A stretch of DNA of 64,000 nt. Origin: CAYLPJ01 sp964385465. GTDB lineage: Bacteria > Planctomycetota > Phycisphaerae > SM23-33. Where the stretch lies: the NCBI GenBank assembly GCA_964385465.1, contig CAYLPJ010000009.1, positions 62,001 to 126,000 on the forward strand. Reading direction: 5' to 3'. Positions 37,616-46,345 of this stretch are shown piece after piece. The notes under the pieces were generated by a model, which saw only the letters and a program-made list of their open reading frames with translations, did not search any database and had not been told where the DNA came from. The position numbers and the translations under genes are program-made. Within the stretch, counting starts at the first letter, position 1; each line of letters starts with the position of its first letter.

Positions 37616-40297
37616 TCAGGACCAGTCGGCGCGCGTGAGAACGGCGTGGATCTGCTGCGGCGTCGTGGCCGCCAGGACGCTCCGACGGCCTTCGGCGTCC
37701 AGGGCCCCCATCACCGCGGCGGTGAATTGGAGGTACGGGTCTCCCCCGTTGGAGGGCGTCAGGGCCAGCACGAAGAACCGGGCCGGCTCGCCGTCCACGC
37801 CTCCGAAGTCCACCCCCTCCCGCTGCACGCCGAACGCGCAGACCAGCCGATCGACCGCGTCGGTCCGCCCGTGCGGGATCGCAATGCCATCCTGCATGCC
37901 CGTGGGCATCTGGGCCTCGCGGGCCAGGACCGCCCGGCGGGCCGAAGCCACGTCGAACTCCACGCCCCCGGCGGCGGCGAGATCCACCAGCTCGGTGATG
38001 ACCGCCTCCGGCGTGGTCCCCGCCAACTCGGTCGCGATCGTCTCGGGGCGAAGGTACTCCCCCAGGCGGAAGGAGGTGCCCGTCGCCGACCTCGGGCGAA
38101 CGGGCCGCGGGCCGCTGACGAACGCCTGGTAGATTTCCGCGGCCGTGGCGCATTCGAGGATGTGCTGCCGCCCCGCCGGGTTGAGGATCTGGCTGACGGT
38201 GGACATGAACTGCACGTGCGGGGCCGGCTTGGCCTCGGGCGAGAGCGTGAGGATCACGATCCGCCCCGGCTCGCCGTCCATGCTGTCGAAGTCCACGCCG
38301 TCGCGGTGGATGCCCACCGAGCAGACGAGCCGGTCGACCGCGTCGCACCGCGCGTGCGGAATGGCCACGCCGTGCTGGAGCCCGGTGGACATGCTCTCCT
38401 CGCGGCGCCAGACGGCCCGGCGGGCGGCCTCGACGTCGTCGAGCTTGCCCTGGCGCACCAGCAGGCCCAGCAGCTCGTCGATGACCTCGGCCTTGGTCCG
38501 GCCGACGAGGTCCGGCTCGATCAGTCCGGGGGCGAGGTACTGGCGCAGGTCGAGCAGGCCGCGGGCCTCGGGGCGGTGCTCCTGGACGCGGCTGGCGATG
38601 CTGTTGGCGTCCATCGGGTGCTTGAGCCCGCGGATGGCCCGTTCCAGCTCGGCGACGGCCTCGTACATGGCGGTGTTGATAAGCGGCACGTCGGCCTGCC
38701 CGGCGTGGAAGGACAGCTCCGTGCCCTCGCAGCGGAGGTCCATGACGGTGGCGTCCTTGCGGAGCTGGTACAGCCGCGGCTCGGAGCGGAGCAGGTGGAC
38801 GAAGAAGCCCTCCTGGTCGAACACGCCGATCAGTCGGCTGAGCAGGAACTCGGTCATGGCCCGGGAGGGGAACGTGAACGAGACCTCGCGGCGGTCCTCC
38901 TGCCGGGCGGGCAGCTCCTTCCGCGTGCCCGGGGCCTCGCCGCGGAAGAGTTGGCCGAGCATGGCCGGGGCAACGACGCTGTTGATCAGGACCATGAAGA
39001 CGACGGCGGAGAACAGGTCGCCGTCGAGCACGTGGGCGGAGAGGCCCAGGGAGGCGATGATCAGCGCCACTTCGCACCGTGGCGCCATCCCGAAGCCCAC
39101 GCGGAGGGCCCCGCGGACGTTGAACTTCGCCAGCAGCGCCATGCCCCCGCAGCCGAGCAGCTTCGACAGCAGCGCCGCCACCGCGTAGGCCAGGCCGAAG
39201 AGCATCACCGCCGGCGAGCCGAGCGCGCCGAGGTCGATCCGCATGCCCATCACGCTGAAGAAGATCGGCACGAGCAGCTCGTGGATGGGGTGGAGCTTCT
39301 CGCGGACCATGTGGCTGATATCCGAGCGGGACAGCGACAGGCCCATGACGTACGCGCCGATGATCATCGCCAGCCCGGCCTCCTCAAACAGCCCGGCCAG
39401 CACCAGCGCCAACGCCAGCGCCAGCACGGCCACGGAGGTCCGCCGCCCGAAGAGCTTCAGCACGAAGCTGATCCGCCGCGCGGCAACCAGACCGATGACG
39501 GTCGCGACCAGCCAGACACCAACCGCCTTGGCGCCGATCAGCGCGATGTGCCCCCAATCCACGCTGCCGGTCGCGGTCGAGGAGGTGGTCACCCCGAGCA
39601 CGACCGCCAGCAGGATGATGCCGATCACGTCGTCGATCACCGCGGCCGAGAGGATCGTCACCCCCTCGGGGGAATCGAGCTTGCGCCGCTCGGAGAGGAT
39701 CCGCGCGCTGATGCCGACGGAGGTCGCGCTGAGGATGATGCCCATGAACAGCGCGGGCGGGTCGAGGAAGCCCACCGGCCGGTCCAGGAGCAGCCCGCTG
39801 AGCAGGGCCATTCCTCCGGCACCGAAGAGGAACGCCGCCAGCACGCCCCCGAGACCGACCAACCCGCCGGCCACCGAGTATTGCAGCAGCAGCCCGAGGT
39901 CCGTTTCCAGCCCGGCCATGAACAGCAGCGCAATCGCCGCGATCGCCCCCAGCCCGTAGAGCTCCGGCGAGACGGGGAAGCCCCCGTGCATGGGGAACAG
40001 CCCGTCGGCGAACCCGGGAAACGCCAGTCCGCCCAGCAGGTACGGGCCGATGATCATGCCGCTGACCAGTTCGCCCAGAGCGCCCGGCAGGCCGATCCGC
40101 GCGAAGAGGATGTTGCCCAGCTTGGCCGCGAAGAGGATCACGCCGACCTGGATGACCAGCAGCATCATCCGGTGGGTCATGACCAGGCCGGTCGGCGTGG
40201 CGTCTCCGCCGTGGGTCGAGGCGCCGGCGGCGCCGGCGGCGCAGAGCAGCATCATCGCGGGGACCAGGGCCGAGAGCCCCCTCCGTCGTCCATTCAT
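37616..40297 (-). CDS. CPA2-type cation/proton antiporter fused to two PTS EIIA-2 domains
   Basis: 893-residue inner-membrane protein. GAGGTG precedes the chosen ATG, which opens a signal-like segment (LSALVPAMMLLCAAGAAGA). About 11-13 membrane helices of the KefB/NapA sodium-proton exchanger family fill residues 40-450 (GELVSGMIIGPYLLGGLAFP, ATSVGISARILSERRKLDSP). A linker of some 120 residues follows. Two fructose/mannitol-type EIIA domains then occupy about 580-735 and 740-893, each keeping the phosphorylatable histidine (GVAIPHAR, His648; GIAIPHGR, His809). This suggests that transport is controlled by phosphoryl-transfer or nitrogen-PTS status. No other PTS gene lies in the window. The gene is transcribed alone, just outside the phage cassette. 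Confidence 0.85.
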   Translation of the reverse strand: MNGRRRGLSALVPAMMLLCAAGAAGASTHGGDATPTGLVMTHRMMLLVIQVGVILFAAKLGNILFARIGLPGALGELVSGMIIGPYLLGGLAFPGFADGLFPMHGGFPVSPELYGLGAIAAIALLFMAGLETDLGLLLQYSVAGGLVGLGGVLAAFLFGAGGMALLSGLLLDRPVGFLDPPALFMGIILSATSVGISARILSERRKLDSPEGVTILSAAVIDDVIGIILLAVVLGVTTSSTATGSVDWGHIALIGAKAVGVWLVATVIGLVAARRISFVLKLFGRRTSVAVLALALALVLAGLFEEAGLAMIIGAYVMGLSLSRSDISHMVREKLHPIHELLVPIFFSVMGMRIDLGALGSPAVMLFGLAYAVAALLSKLLGCGGMALLAKFNVRGALRVGFGMAPRCEVALIIASLGLSAHVLDGDLFSAVVFMVLINSVVAPAMLGQLFRGEAPGTRKELPARQEDRREVSFTFPSRAMTEFLLSRLIGVFDQEGFFVHLLRSEPRLYQLRKDATVMDLRCEGTELSFHAGQADVPLINTAMYEAVAELERAIRGLKHPMDANSIASRVQEHRPEARGLLDLRQYLAPGLIEPDLVGRTKAEVIDELLGLLVRQGKLDDVEAARRAVWRREESMSTGLQHGVAIPHARCDAVDRLVCSVGIHRDGVDFDSMDGEPGRIVILTLSPEAKPAPHVQFMSTVSQILNPAGRQHILECATAAEIYQAFVSGPRPVRPRSATGTSFRLGEYLRPETIATELAGTTPEAVITELVDLAAAGGVEFDVASARRAVLAREAQMPTGMQDGIAIPHGRTDAVDRLVCAFGVQREGVDFGGVDGEPARFFVLALTPSNGGDPYLQFTAAVMGALDAEGRRSVLAATTPQQIHAVLTRADWS

Positions 40298-40413
40298 CCG
40301 GGCCACCTCGTTTGGTTGCTCCGGGGCCGGAAAGCACGTCGGCCCCGGAAAAGGCACAACGAATCCCTCACTGTAGTGAATGCCCGCGCAAACGTGAACC
40401 CCCGAATTCGATC

Positions 40414-41682
40414 TTACCGCGTCTCGCCCTCGGAGCCGACGATCCCCGAGACGTCGATCAGCCACATCTGCCGGCCCTGCCCGCCGTGCGGGCTGTCGAT
40501 GCATACCTTCGTGCCGTCGCGGCTGGTCCGCGGGTGGGTGTCGCACCGCCACTCCCCGCGGTAGGCCCTCGGCAGCGGGAACGCGCCCAGCGGGAACCGC
40601 CGCCCGGTCGGGACGTGGAAGAGGTACGGCTTCTGCTCGCGGGACTTGCCCTGCGGGTACGTGTCGTTGAGGATCCACTCCTCCCCCGTGCCGACCGGCA
40701 GGTACGTGTTGTGCCCGTTGCGGGTCATCACGCCTTCGCCGACCTGCCTGGCCTCGCCCGTCCGCTCGTCGAACTCCCAGAAACCCCAGTGCTTGCCCCT
40801 CGGCTTGCTCCAGGCGGTGATGGTGCTCGCGTCCTTCCAGATGAAGTGCGATGTGCAGCCCGACGGGTCCACCACGCGGACGTTCTCACCGTCGGTGTCG
40901 GCCGTCAGCATCCGCGTGCGGAACCGCCCCTTCCCGCCGTTGCCCCGCCAGCGGTGCAGGAAGATGAACCGCTTGCCCTCCGGACCGAACAGCAGGTGGT
41001 TGAAGTAATGCTTGGCGCCCTTCATGCCCACGGTCGGCTTCAGGGCGGCGATGTCCGCCAACGTGACGATCAACTCCGCTTCGCCCGTGGACAGGTCCAC
41101 CCGCCAGATGCCGCTCTCCGCCGGGGCCATGTCCTCGGCGTGCGGGTCCGCCGGGCCGGCGTAGCCGTACCCGGGGCGCATGTCCTGGATGCGGCGGAAG
41201 TCCGGCGTCACCCCCGTCGAACCGTCCGGCGAGACGGTGTACACCGGCCGGCCCAGCGTCCGCCGCTTGCGGGTGTGCACGTCCATCACGTGGCAGACGA
41301 AGCGGTCGGCGTCGTCGCGGTCGTTCCAGATGACGGTGGCCTTCGTCCCGCCCAGCCACTGGAGCATGCACCCCTGCTGCCAGTTCCACGCCCGCGTGCG
41401 GCCGAGCTCGATCCACTTGTCGCCGTCACCCAGGTCTACCATGCCGATCTTGATGACGTCGTCGGGCTTCGGCGAGCGGTGCTCGAAGCCCACCTCCATG
41501 CCGAGAACGTAGCGGTCGGTCGGGTCGAACTGCCACTTGTCGTAGTAGCCGAACCAGTGATGTCCGGGCGGCCGGGTGATGGCGCGGCACGGGGGGAATC
41601 TGGCATCGTCGGCCACGGAGGCGGGCGCGGCGACGGCGAGCAGCGCCGCAGCGAAAGCGAACGCAAGAGCGATACGGTGCAT
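40414..41682 (-). CDS. Secreted PD40-type beta-propeller (oligogalacturonate-lyase-like fold)
   Basis: 422 residues with GGGAG before the ATG and a signal peptide (IALAFAFAAALLAVAAPASVA). Seven-bladed propeller-like repeats follow, with TolB/PD40 features (YTVSPDGSTGVTPDFRRIQD, HYFNHLLFGPEGKRFIFLHR, HPRTSRDGTKVCIDSPHGGQ). The HHWFGYYDKWQFDP start, the scattered conserved-looking histidines and the FNHLLFGPEGKRFIFLHRW segment recall the PL22 oligogalacturonate lyase family, but I cannot confirm its catalytic set. It lies downstream of an alpha-mannosidase on the same strand, fitting glycan degradation. Confidence 0.7.
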   Translation of the reverse strand: MHRIALAFAFAAALLAVAAPASVADDARFPPCRAITRPPGHHWFGYYDKWQFDPTDRYVLGMEVGFEHRSPKPDDVIKIGMVDLGDGDKWIELGRTRAWNWQQGCMLQWLGGTKATVIWNDRDDADRFVCHVMDVHTRKRRTLGRPVYTVSPDGSTGVTPDFRRIQDMRPGYGYAGPADPHAEDMAPAESGIWRVDLSTGEAELIVTLADIAALKPTVGMKGAKHYFNHLLFGPEGKRFIFLHRWRGNGGKGRFRTRMLTADTDGENVRVVDPSGCTSHFIWKDASTITAWSKPRGKHWGFWEFDERTGEARQVGEGVMTRNGHNTYLPVGTGEEWILNDTYPQGKSREQKPYLFHVPTGRRFPLGAFPLPRAYRGEWRCDTHPRTSRDGTKVCIDSPHGGQGRQMWLIDVSGIVGSEGETR

Positions 41683-41716
41683 GACAGCTCCCTGGTGATC
41701 TTTCGAGGGTCGGCGT

Positions 41717-43822
41717 CTATCCGGTCAGGTCCCAGACGACCGGGCCGGCGAGAAACGCATCGCGCCGGCGGGCGGCCTCGGCGAGCTCTGCGCCCGGCAG
41801 GAACCACAGGTTGAACTCGTGCCACCCCTGGTCGGTAACGGGATGGTCCGGGCGGTCGGAGGCAGGGCTCGGCTCGTGGTGAGCGGCGTAGGGGCTGCGA
41901 AGGAGCGTCAACGCCACCCCGGCGGGGCCGGCCGAGGCCGAGAAGACCAGCGGTGCGGCCACGGCGAGGGCGGCGTCGGCGGTCCGCGCGGCCAGGGCGC
42001 CTGCGAGGGGGTACTCCAGGCCGTCGAGCGGCCGGGCAAGCGGCCCGCCGGCGACCATGTCCTCGCGGCAGATCAGCTCCCCGCCGGGCGGGGTGATCCG
42101 CAGCGCCAGCCGCCGCCTCGCCTCGGCCCAGACGACCCGCAGGCGAAGGTGCAGCGCGGCGTCCCCGCCGCAGACGGCCAGGCGACACCACGCCCTGCTG
42201 TCGCCAAACCGCGCCGCCCCCCGCACGGCCGCGCGGAGGGGACCCGGCTCGACGACCTCGCAACCGGTCCATGCCATCGCCCCCAGTCGCTCGCCGTCGA
42301 AGCGGTTGGGCTTGTCGTAGCAGTGCGTCCAGGTGTCGGTGGGGTCGTCGTGGACGTCCAGCCGGAGGGTCCAGCCGTTGACGTCGACGGCCTCGCCGAC
42401 AAAGCGGGCGTCGATCCCGCCGCCGCGGACACTGCCCCCCCGCCCCGCCGACGGCCCGGGCGGCTGGGGGGCGGGGTTCTCGCCCTCGACGAGGCGCAGC
42501 ATCCGCCGCTCGCCGGGCGAGACCGCAAGCCGCAGCAGCATCCGCCGGACGTGGATCATGCAGGACGGGGCGACTTCCTGGAACGGCAGGGCCTGGCCGG
42601 CTTCGTCGATCAGCCTCCGCCCGTCGAGGTCGGGCCACGGCAACTGCCACGGCTCGTGCTCGATCGGGCCGTCGAACGGCTCGGCAGAGGCGTTGACCAC
42701 GACGATGCGGTGCTCGCCGGGGCGGGCGTCGGCGCGGGTGGCCCGGCGGGTCAGCTCGACGCTCACGTCGCGGGCCTGCCCGGCCGCGGCGGCCAGCTCG
42801 CCGGCGGCGCGGCCGCTGGCGTCGAACCGGCTGGTCCCGCCGAGGATGTCGTGGAACTCGTGGAAAAGCAGGCTCTCCCACGCCGCGTCGAGACGGGCCC
42901 GATGCGTCTCGTCGGCGGCGTCGCCGAAGAGCTCCAGGCAGCGCTCGGCCGTGGCAAGCTGGGCCTCGGCGCAGCGCATGCCGACCTTGATCCGCCGCTC
43001 GACGCTGTAGCAGCCGATGGCGTGGTGCTGGATCTCGCCCTCGACGACCGGCAGACGGTCGCGCTCGCCGGCCACGGCGTCGAAGAATGCCTGCGGATGG
43101 CTGAAGCGCAGGGTCGCGCCGTCGATCGCGTCGGCATGATCGCGGATCCACTCGATCTGCCGCTTCGTCGGCCCCCCGCCATGGTCGCCGACCCCGAAGA
43201 AGCACATCGTGTGCTCCACCCCGGCCGGGATGTCCGCCAGCGAGGCCGCCACGTGATCGCCCAGCTCATCCGCCGGCGTGCAGTAGGCCCCCGCGATGCG
43301 GAAGGCGAGCACCTCCGCCCCGCCGGCGCCGTGCCAGCGAAAGAGCCTGGCCGGCAGCTCCCGCTCGCCGGGGCCGGGACGCATGAAGCAGTAGCTTTCC
43401 AGCCCGGCCTCGGCGAGAAGGTCCGGCAGGTAGGCGTCGTGCCCGAAGCTGTCGACGTTGTAGCCGACCCGCGTGACCAGCCCGAACCGCCGGCTGTAAT
43501 ACGCCTGCCCGGTCGCGAGCTGCTTGCGGACCGAGGCGGCCGAGGGGAGGTTGCAGTCCGGCTGGATGACCATCCCGCCGACCAGCCGCCAGCGTCCGGC
43601 GGCGACGTGTGCGGCGATCCGCTCGAACAGCCGCGGGTCCAGCCGCTCGGCCTGCCGGTGGAACCACGAGGCCGAGCAGGTGAAGACGAACGCGGGGTAC
43701 TCGTCGAGGCGGTCGCAGGCGGACCGCGCGGTGGCCAGTGCGGCATCGCTGCCTTCGGCCCGCCCCCACAGCCAGACGGGGTCGAGGTGGGCATTGCCGA
43801 TCATGTGCACGGTGACGGGCAT
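41717..43822 (-). CDS. GH38 alpha-mannosidase
   Basis: 701 residues; hydrolyses alpha-mannosides using a zinc-bound retaining mechanism. The opening IGNAHLDPVWLW (His12, Asp14) is the zinc site. NVDSFGHDAYLP carries the predicted nucleophile Asp124, and ELGDHV and FFGVGDHGGGPTKRQIEWIR are further family hallmarks. Bacterial GH38 enzymes usually run 800-1000 residues, so the C-terminal beta region is somewhat short. No signal peptide is visible, suggesting a cytosolic enzyme acting on imported mannosides. It precedes the secreted PD40 propeller gene by about 35 bp and follows the ACT protein by 48 bp, so co-transcription is likely. Confidence 0.88.
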   Translation of the reverse strand: MPVTVHMIGNAHLDPVWLWGRAEGSDAALATARSACDRLDEYPAFVFTCSASWFHRQAERLDPRLFERIAAHVAAGRWRLVGGMVIQPDCNLPSAASVRKQLATGQAYYSRRFGLVTRVGYNVDSFGHDAYLPDLLAEAGLESYCFMRPGPGERELPARLFRWHGAGGAEVLAFRIAGAYCTPADELGDHVAASLADIPAGVEHTMCFFGVGDHGGGPTKRQIEWIRDHADAIDGATLRFSHPQAFFDAVAGERDRLPVVEGEIQHHAIGCYSVERRIKVGMRCAEAQLATAERCLELFGDAADETHRARLDAAWESLLFHEFHDILGGTSRFDASGRAAGELAAAAGQARDVSVELTRRATRADARPGEHRIVVVNASAEPFDGPIEHEPWQLPWPDLDGRRLIDEAGQALPFQEVAPSCMIHVRRMLLRLAVSPGERRMLRLVEGENPAPQPPGPSAGRGGSVRGGGIDARFVGEAVDVNGWTLRLDVHDDPTDTWTHCYDKPNRFDGERLGAMAWTGCEVVEPGPLRAAVRGAARFGDSRAWCRLAVCGGDAALHLRLRVVWAEARRRLALRITPPGGELICREDMVAGGPLARPLDGLEYPLAGALAARTADAALAVAAPLVFSASAGPAGVALTLLRSPYAAHHEPSPASDRPDHPVTDQGWHEFNLWFLPGAELAEAARRRDAFLAGPVVWDLTG

Positions 43823-43870
43823 GGCGCGTACTCCGCGGGGCCGCGGCGGCTGCCGTTGCGGCCGGGCCGG

Positions 43871-44377
43871 TCAGATGACCGAAGAAACGATGCTTTCGAG
43901 GATGCCCTCGGCAACGAAGCGTTCGAGGATGTCGTCGAGCTCGCTGGGCGAGCCGGCGAGGAAGTACATATGATCCCCTTCGCGGCGTTCGATGGGCTCG
44001 CAGGTGAGGAAGGCCTCTCGCCCGGCGACGTCCCGCGGCGTCAGCCGGCGGGTGACGTGGACGACGGCGCTCTTCCGCAGTTGCCCGGACTCGTACGGCT
44101 GCTCGGTCAGCGAGGTGACCTTGCTCAGCCTGCCGACGACGCGGACGATCTGGTCCTTCTCCTCGGGCGTGCACCAGAAGGTGACGACGACGGCCCCGCC
44201 GGGCGCGCCCGGGTACGGCGTGCCGTGCCCGACGATGGTCTCGATGGAGATCCCGCGGTTGGAGAAGGCCGAGGCAATGCTCGTCAGCGCCCCGGCGCGG
44301 TCGTCGACGCCGACGCGGAAGACCCAGTGCCTGCCGGTCCGTCCGGCGTCGTCGGTCGGTTCGGTCGCTTCGGTCAC
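43871..44377 (-). CDS. ACT-domain regulatory protein (IlvN-like)
   Basis: 168 residues from a GTG overlapping the phosphotransacylase stop (GTGA). Two ACT-type units are visible: the first has the RVGVDDRAGALTSIASAFSN ... GISIETIVG pattern typical of acetolactate synthase small subunits. The second, about residues 85-168, ends YFLAGSPSELDDILERFVAE. Unlike IlvN it is not next to a large acetolactate synthase subunit but fused by overlap to a phosphate acyltransferase gene. It may bind an amino acid or branched-chain product and regulate the partner enzyme. Confidence 0.75.
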   Translation of the reverse strand: MTEATEPTDDAGRTGRHWVFRVGVDDRAGALTSIASAFSNRGISIETIVGHGTPYPGAPGGAVVVTFWCTPEEKDQIVRVVGRLSKVTSLTEQPYESGQLRKSAVVHVTRRLTPRDVAGREAFLTCEPIERREGDHMYFLAGSPSELDDILERFVAEGILESIVSSVI

Positions 44378-45336
44378 GATCGGCTCCCTTCGGCCTCGGC
44401 GGCGGGCATCCGCTCGCAGGCGAGGCTGCCCAGCGCGATCGACAGCAGCTTGGTCTCGACGCTGTCGGCGCGGGAGAGGATCACGTAGGGCACCTTGACG
44501 CCCACCGTCAGGCCCGCGAACGTGGCGATGCCGTACTTCACCATCTCCATGATGATCTTGTAGAGGATGTTGGCGGCGTCGAGGCTGGGGCAGACGAGCA
44601 CGTCCGCCCGCCCTGCGACCTCCTCGGCCGCCGGACCGAGCGAGCCGACCTTCAGCCTCACCGAATCGTCGCTGACGGCCAGGTCCAGCGACAGCGGGCC
44701 GTAGACGGTGCCGTCCGGCCAGTCCATCGCGGACAACCGCCGGGCCATCGTCGTCGACGGCAGCGACTCGATGATCTTCTCGTTGGCCGACAGCAGCGCC
44801 ACCCGCGGGCGCGGGCGCCCCAGGATGTGCCGGGCGACGTCCACGGCGTTGCGGATCAGCCCGGTCAGGCGGCGCTCGTCGCAGGTGGTGGTCACGCCCG
44901 GGTCGGTCAGCAGCATGGGCCGGCCGCCGGCCAGCGGGGCGGCGTCGAACGCCGTCACCAGGCTGACCGTATCCCGCGTGCGAATCCGCAGCACCTCGCG
45001 GTTGAGCACCGGCGTGGAGATGTTGCCCTTGAGGATGATCTCGGCCCCCCCGGCGTCGGCGAGATCCACCGTCCGCCGCGCAATGGCCTCCTGCCCGGAG
45101 GCGTCGAGGATGCAGTCGGCGGGGACCTCGACGCCGACCGCCTCGGCCGCGGCGCGGATCGACGCCTCCTGCCCCACCAGGACGCACCGCTCGACGATGC
45201 CGTGATCCCTCGCCGACTCGACCAGCCGCAGGTCGTCGTGGCGGTCGCCCCCGGGGATGACCACCGTCCGCGCCGGCAGGGCGCCGGCGATGGCGGCAAG
45301 GTCGGTCACGGCCTCGATGGCGGTCTGCGGGTCCAT
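44374..45336 (-). CDS. Phosphate acetyl/butyryltransferase family protein
   Basis: 320 residues of the phosphotransacylase family (Pta/Ptb), which exchange acyl-CoA with acyl phosphate. Visible motifs are VVIPGGDRHDDLRLVESARD, EIILKGNISTPVLNREVLR, LTDPGVTTTCDERR, ALLSANEKIIESLPST and DVLVCPSLDAANILYKI. Family length is typical of butyryl-type enzymes without the long Pta N-terminal regulatory domain. No acetate or butyrate kinase gene is adjacent, so it could work alone or in microcompartment-type metabolism. It overlaps an ACT-domain gene, suggesting allosteric control. The acyl substrate is not determinable. Confidence 0.85.
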   Translation of the reverse strand: MDPQTAIEAVTDLAAIAGALPARTVVIPGGDRHDDLRLVESARDHGIVERCVLVGQEASIRAAAEAVGVEVPADCILDASGQEAIARRTVDLADAGGAEIILKGNISTPVLNREVLRIRTRDTVSLVTAFDAAPLAGGRPMLLTDPGVTTTCDERRLTGLIRNAVDVARHILGRPRPRVALLSANEKIIESLPSTTMARRLSAMDWPDGTVYGPLSLDLAVSDDSVRLKVGSLGPAAEEVAGRADVLVCPSLDAANILYKIIMEMVKYGIATFAGLTVGVKVPYVILSRADSVETKLLSIALGSLACERMPAAEAEGSRS

Positions 45337-45361
45337 GGCGTATCGGCGGGGGGAGGCGGCG

Positions 45362-46345
45362 CTACTCGAACGGGTACCGCAGCCCCCACGACGCGCGAAG
45401 GGCGTCCATCGTGCGGGCCAGCGAGAGCGTCTCGTCCAGGGGCATGATCTCCGACTCGGTCTTGCCGGCGAACACGCACCGGGCGACCTCGTCGGCCTCG
45501 TAGTTGTAGCCGTTGCCCACCATCTCCGGCTCGATCGTCTCCTGCGGATGCTGCTCCTGGAGCACCGTCAATGCCCCGCCGCGCCACCAGGCGTGGTGGA
45601 GGTGCACCTTCGCCTCGGTGCCCAGCAGCCAGACTTCCATCGGCGTGTGCGTCCGCACGCCGCAGGTCATCGACCCGATCCGCCCGCCGGGATACTTCAG
45701 CGCCACGGCCGCCTGCTCGTCCACGCCGCTGTCCCCGATGTGGGCGACGCCGTGAACCTCCTCCGGCTGGCCGAGGAAGTAGCTCATCAGGCTCAGCGGG
45801 TAGATGCCCACGTCCAGCAGCCCTCCGCCGGCGAGGTCGGGGTTCAGCAGGCGGTTGGTCGGGTCCCAGTCCTTGCGGAAGCCGAAGTCGGCCATGATCA
45901 TCCGCAGCTCGCCCAGCCGCCCGGAGTCGTGAATCTGCCGGGCCGTCTGGACGTTGGGCAGGAAACGGCTCCACATGGCCTCCATGCAGAACACGCCGGC
46001 CTCGCGAGCGACGGCGACCATCTCTTCGGCCTGGGAGGCGTTGGGTGCGAAGGGCTTCTCGCACAGCACCGCCTTGCCCGCCCGGAGGCAGGCGATGGCC
46101 GGATCCCTGTGGTAGGGATGGGGCGTGGCGACGTAGACGGCGTCGACCTCGTCATCGGCGGCGAGGGCCTCGTAGCTGCCGTGGCGGCGGGGGATGTCGT
46201 GCTCGTCGGCGAAGGCGTCGGCGGTCTCCTGCTGCCGCGACCCGACGGCCACGACCTGGCCGAACTGCGACGCCCGCAGGCCGAGGATGAACTTCCTCGC
46301 GATGCGTGCCGTCGAGAGGATGCCCCAACGCAGTTTGTCGGCCAT
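45362..46345 (-). CDS. Gfo/Idh/MocA-family oxidoreductase
   Basis: 327 residues; NAD(P)-dependent sugar or cyclic diol dehydrogenase family. The Rossmann start LRWGILSTARIARKFI and the EKP catalytic motif (CEKPFAPNASQAEE, Lys97) are present, as is GGGLLDVGIYPLSLMSYFLG, typical of the dihydrodiol dehydrogenase/glucose-fructose oxidoreductase branch. No Tat signal is visible, so it is cytosolic. AGGAAGGA lies before the ATG. It is the first of a leftward run including phosphotransacylase and mannosidase. The substrate is probably a sugar derivative but unknown. Confidence 0.85.
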   Translation of the reverse strand: MADKLRWGILSTARIARKFILGLRASQFGQVVAVGSRQQETADAFADEHDIPRRHGSYEALAADDEVDAVYVATPHPYHRDPAIACLRAGKAVLCEKPFAPNASQAEEMVAVAREAGVFCMEAMWSRFLPNVQTARQIHDSGRLGELRMIMADFGFRKDWDPTNRLLNPDLAGGGLLDVGIYPLSLMSYFLGQPEEVHGVAHIGDSGVDEQAAVALKYPGGRIGSMTCGVRTHTPMEVWLLGTEAKVHLHHAWWRGGALTVLQEQHPQETIEPEMVGNGYNYEADEVARCVFAGKTESEIMPLDETLSLARTMDALRASWGLRYPFE

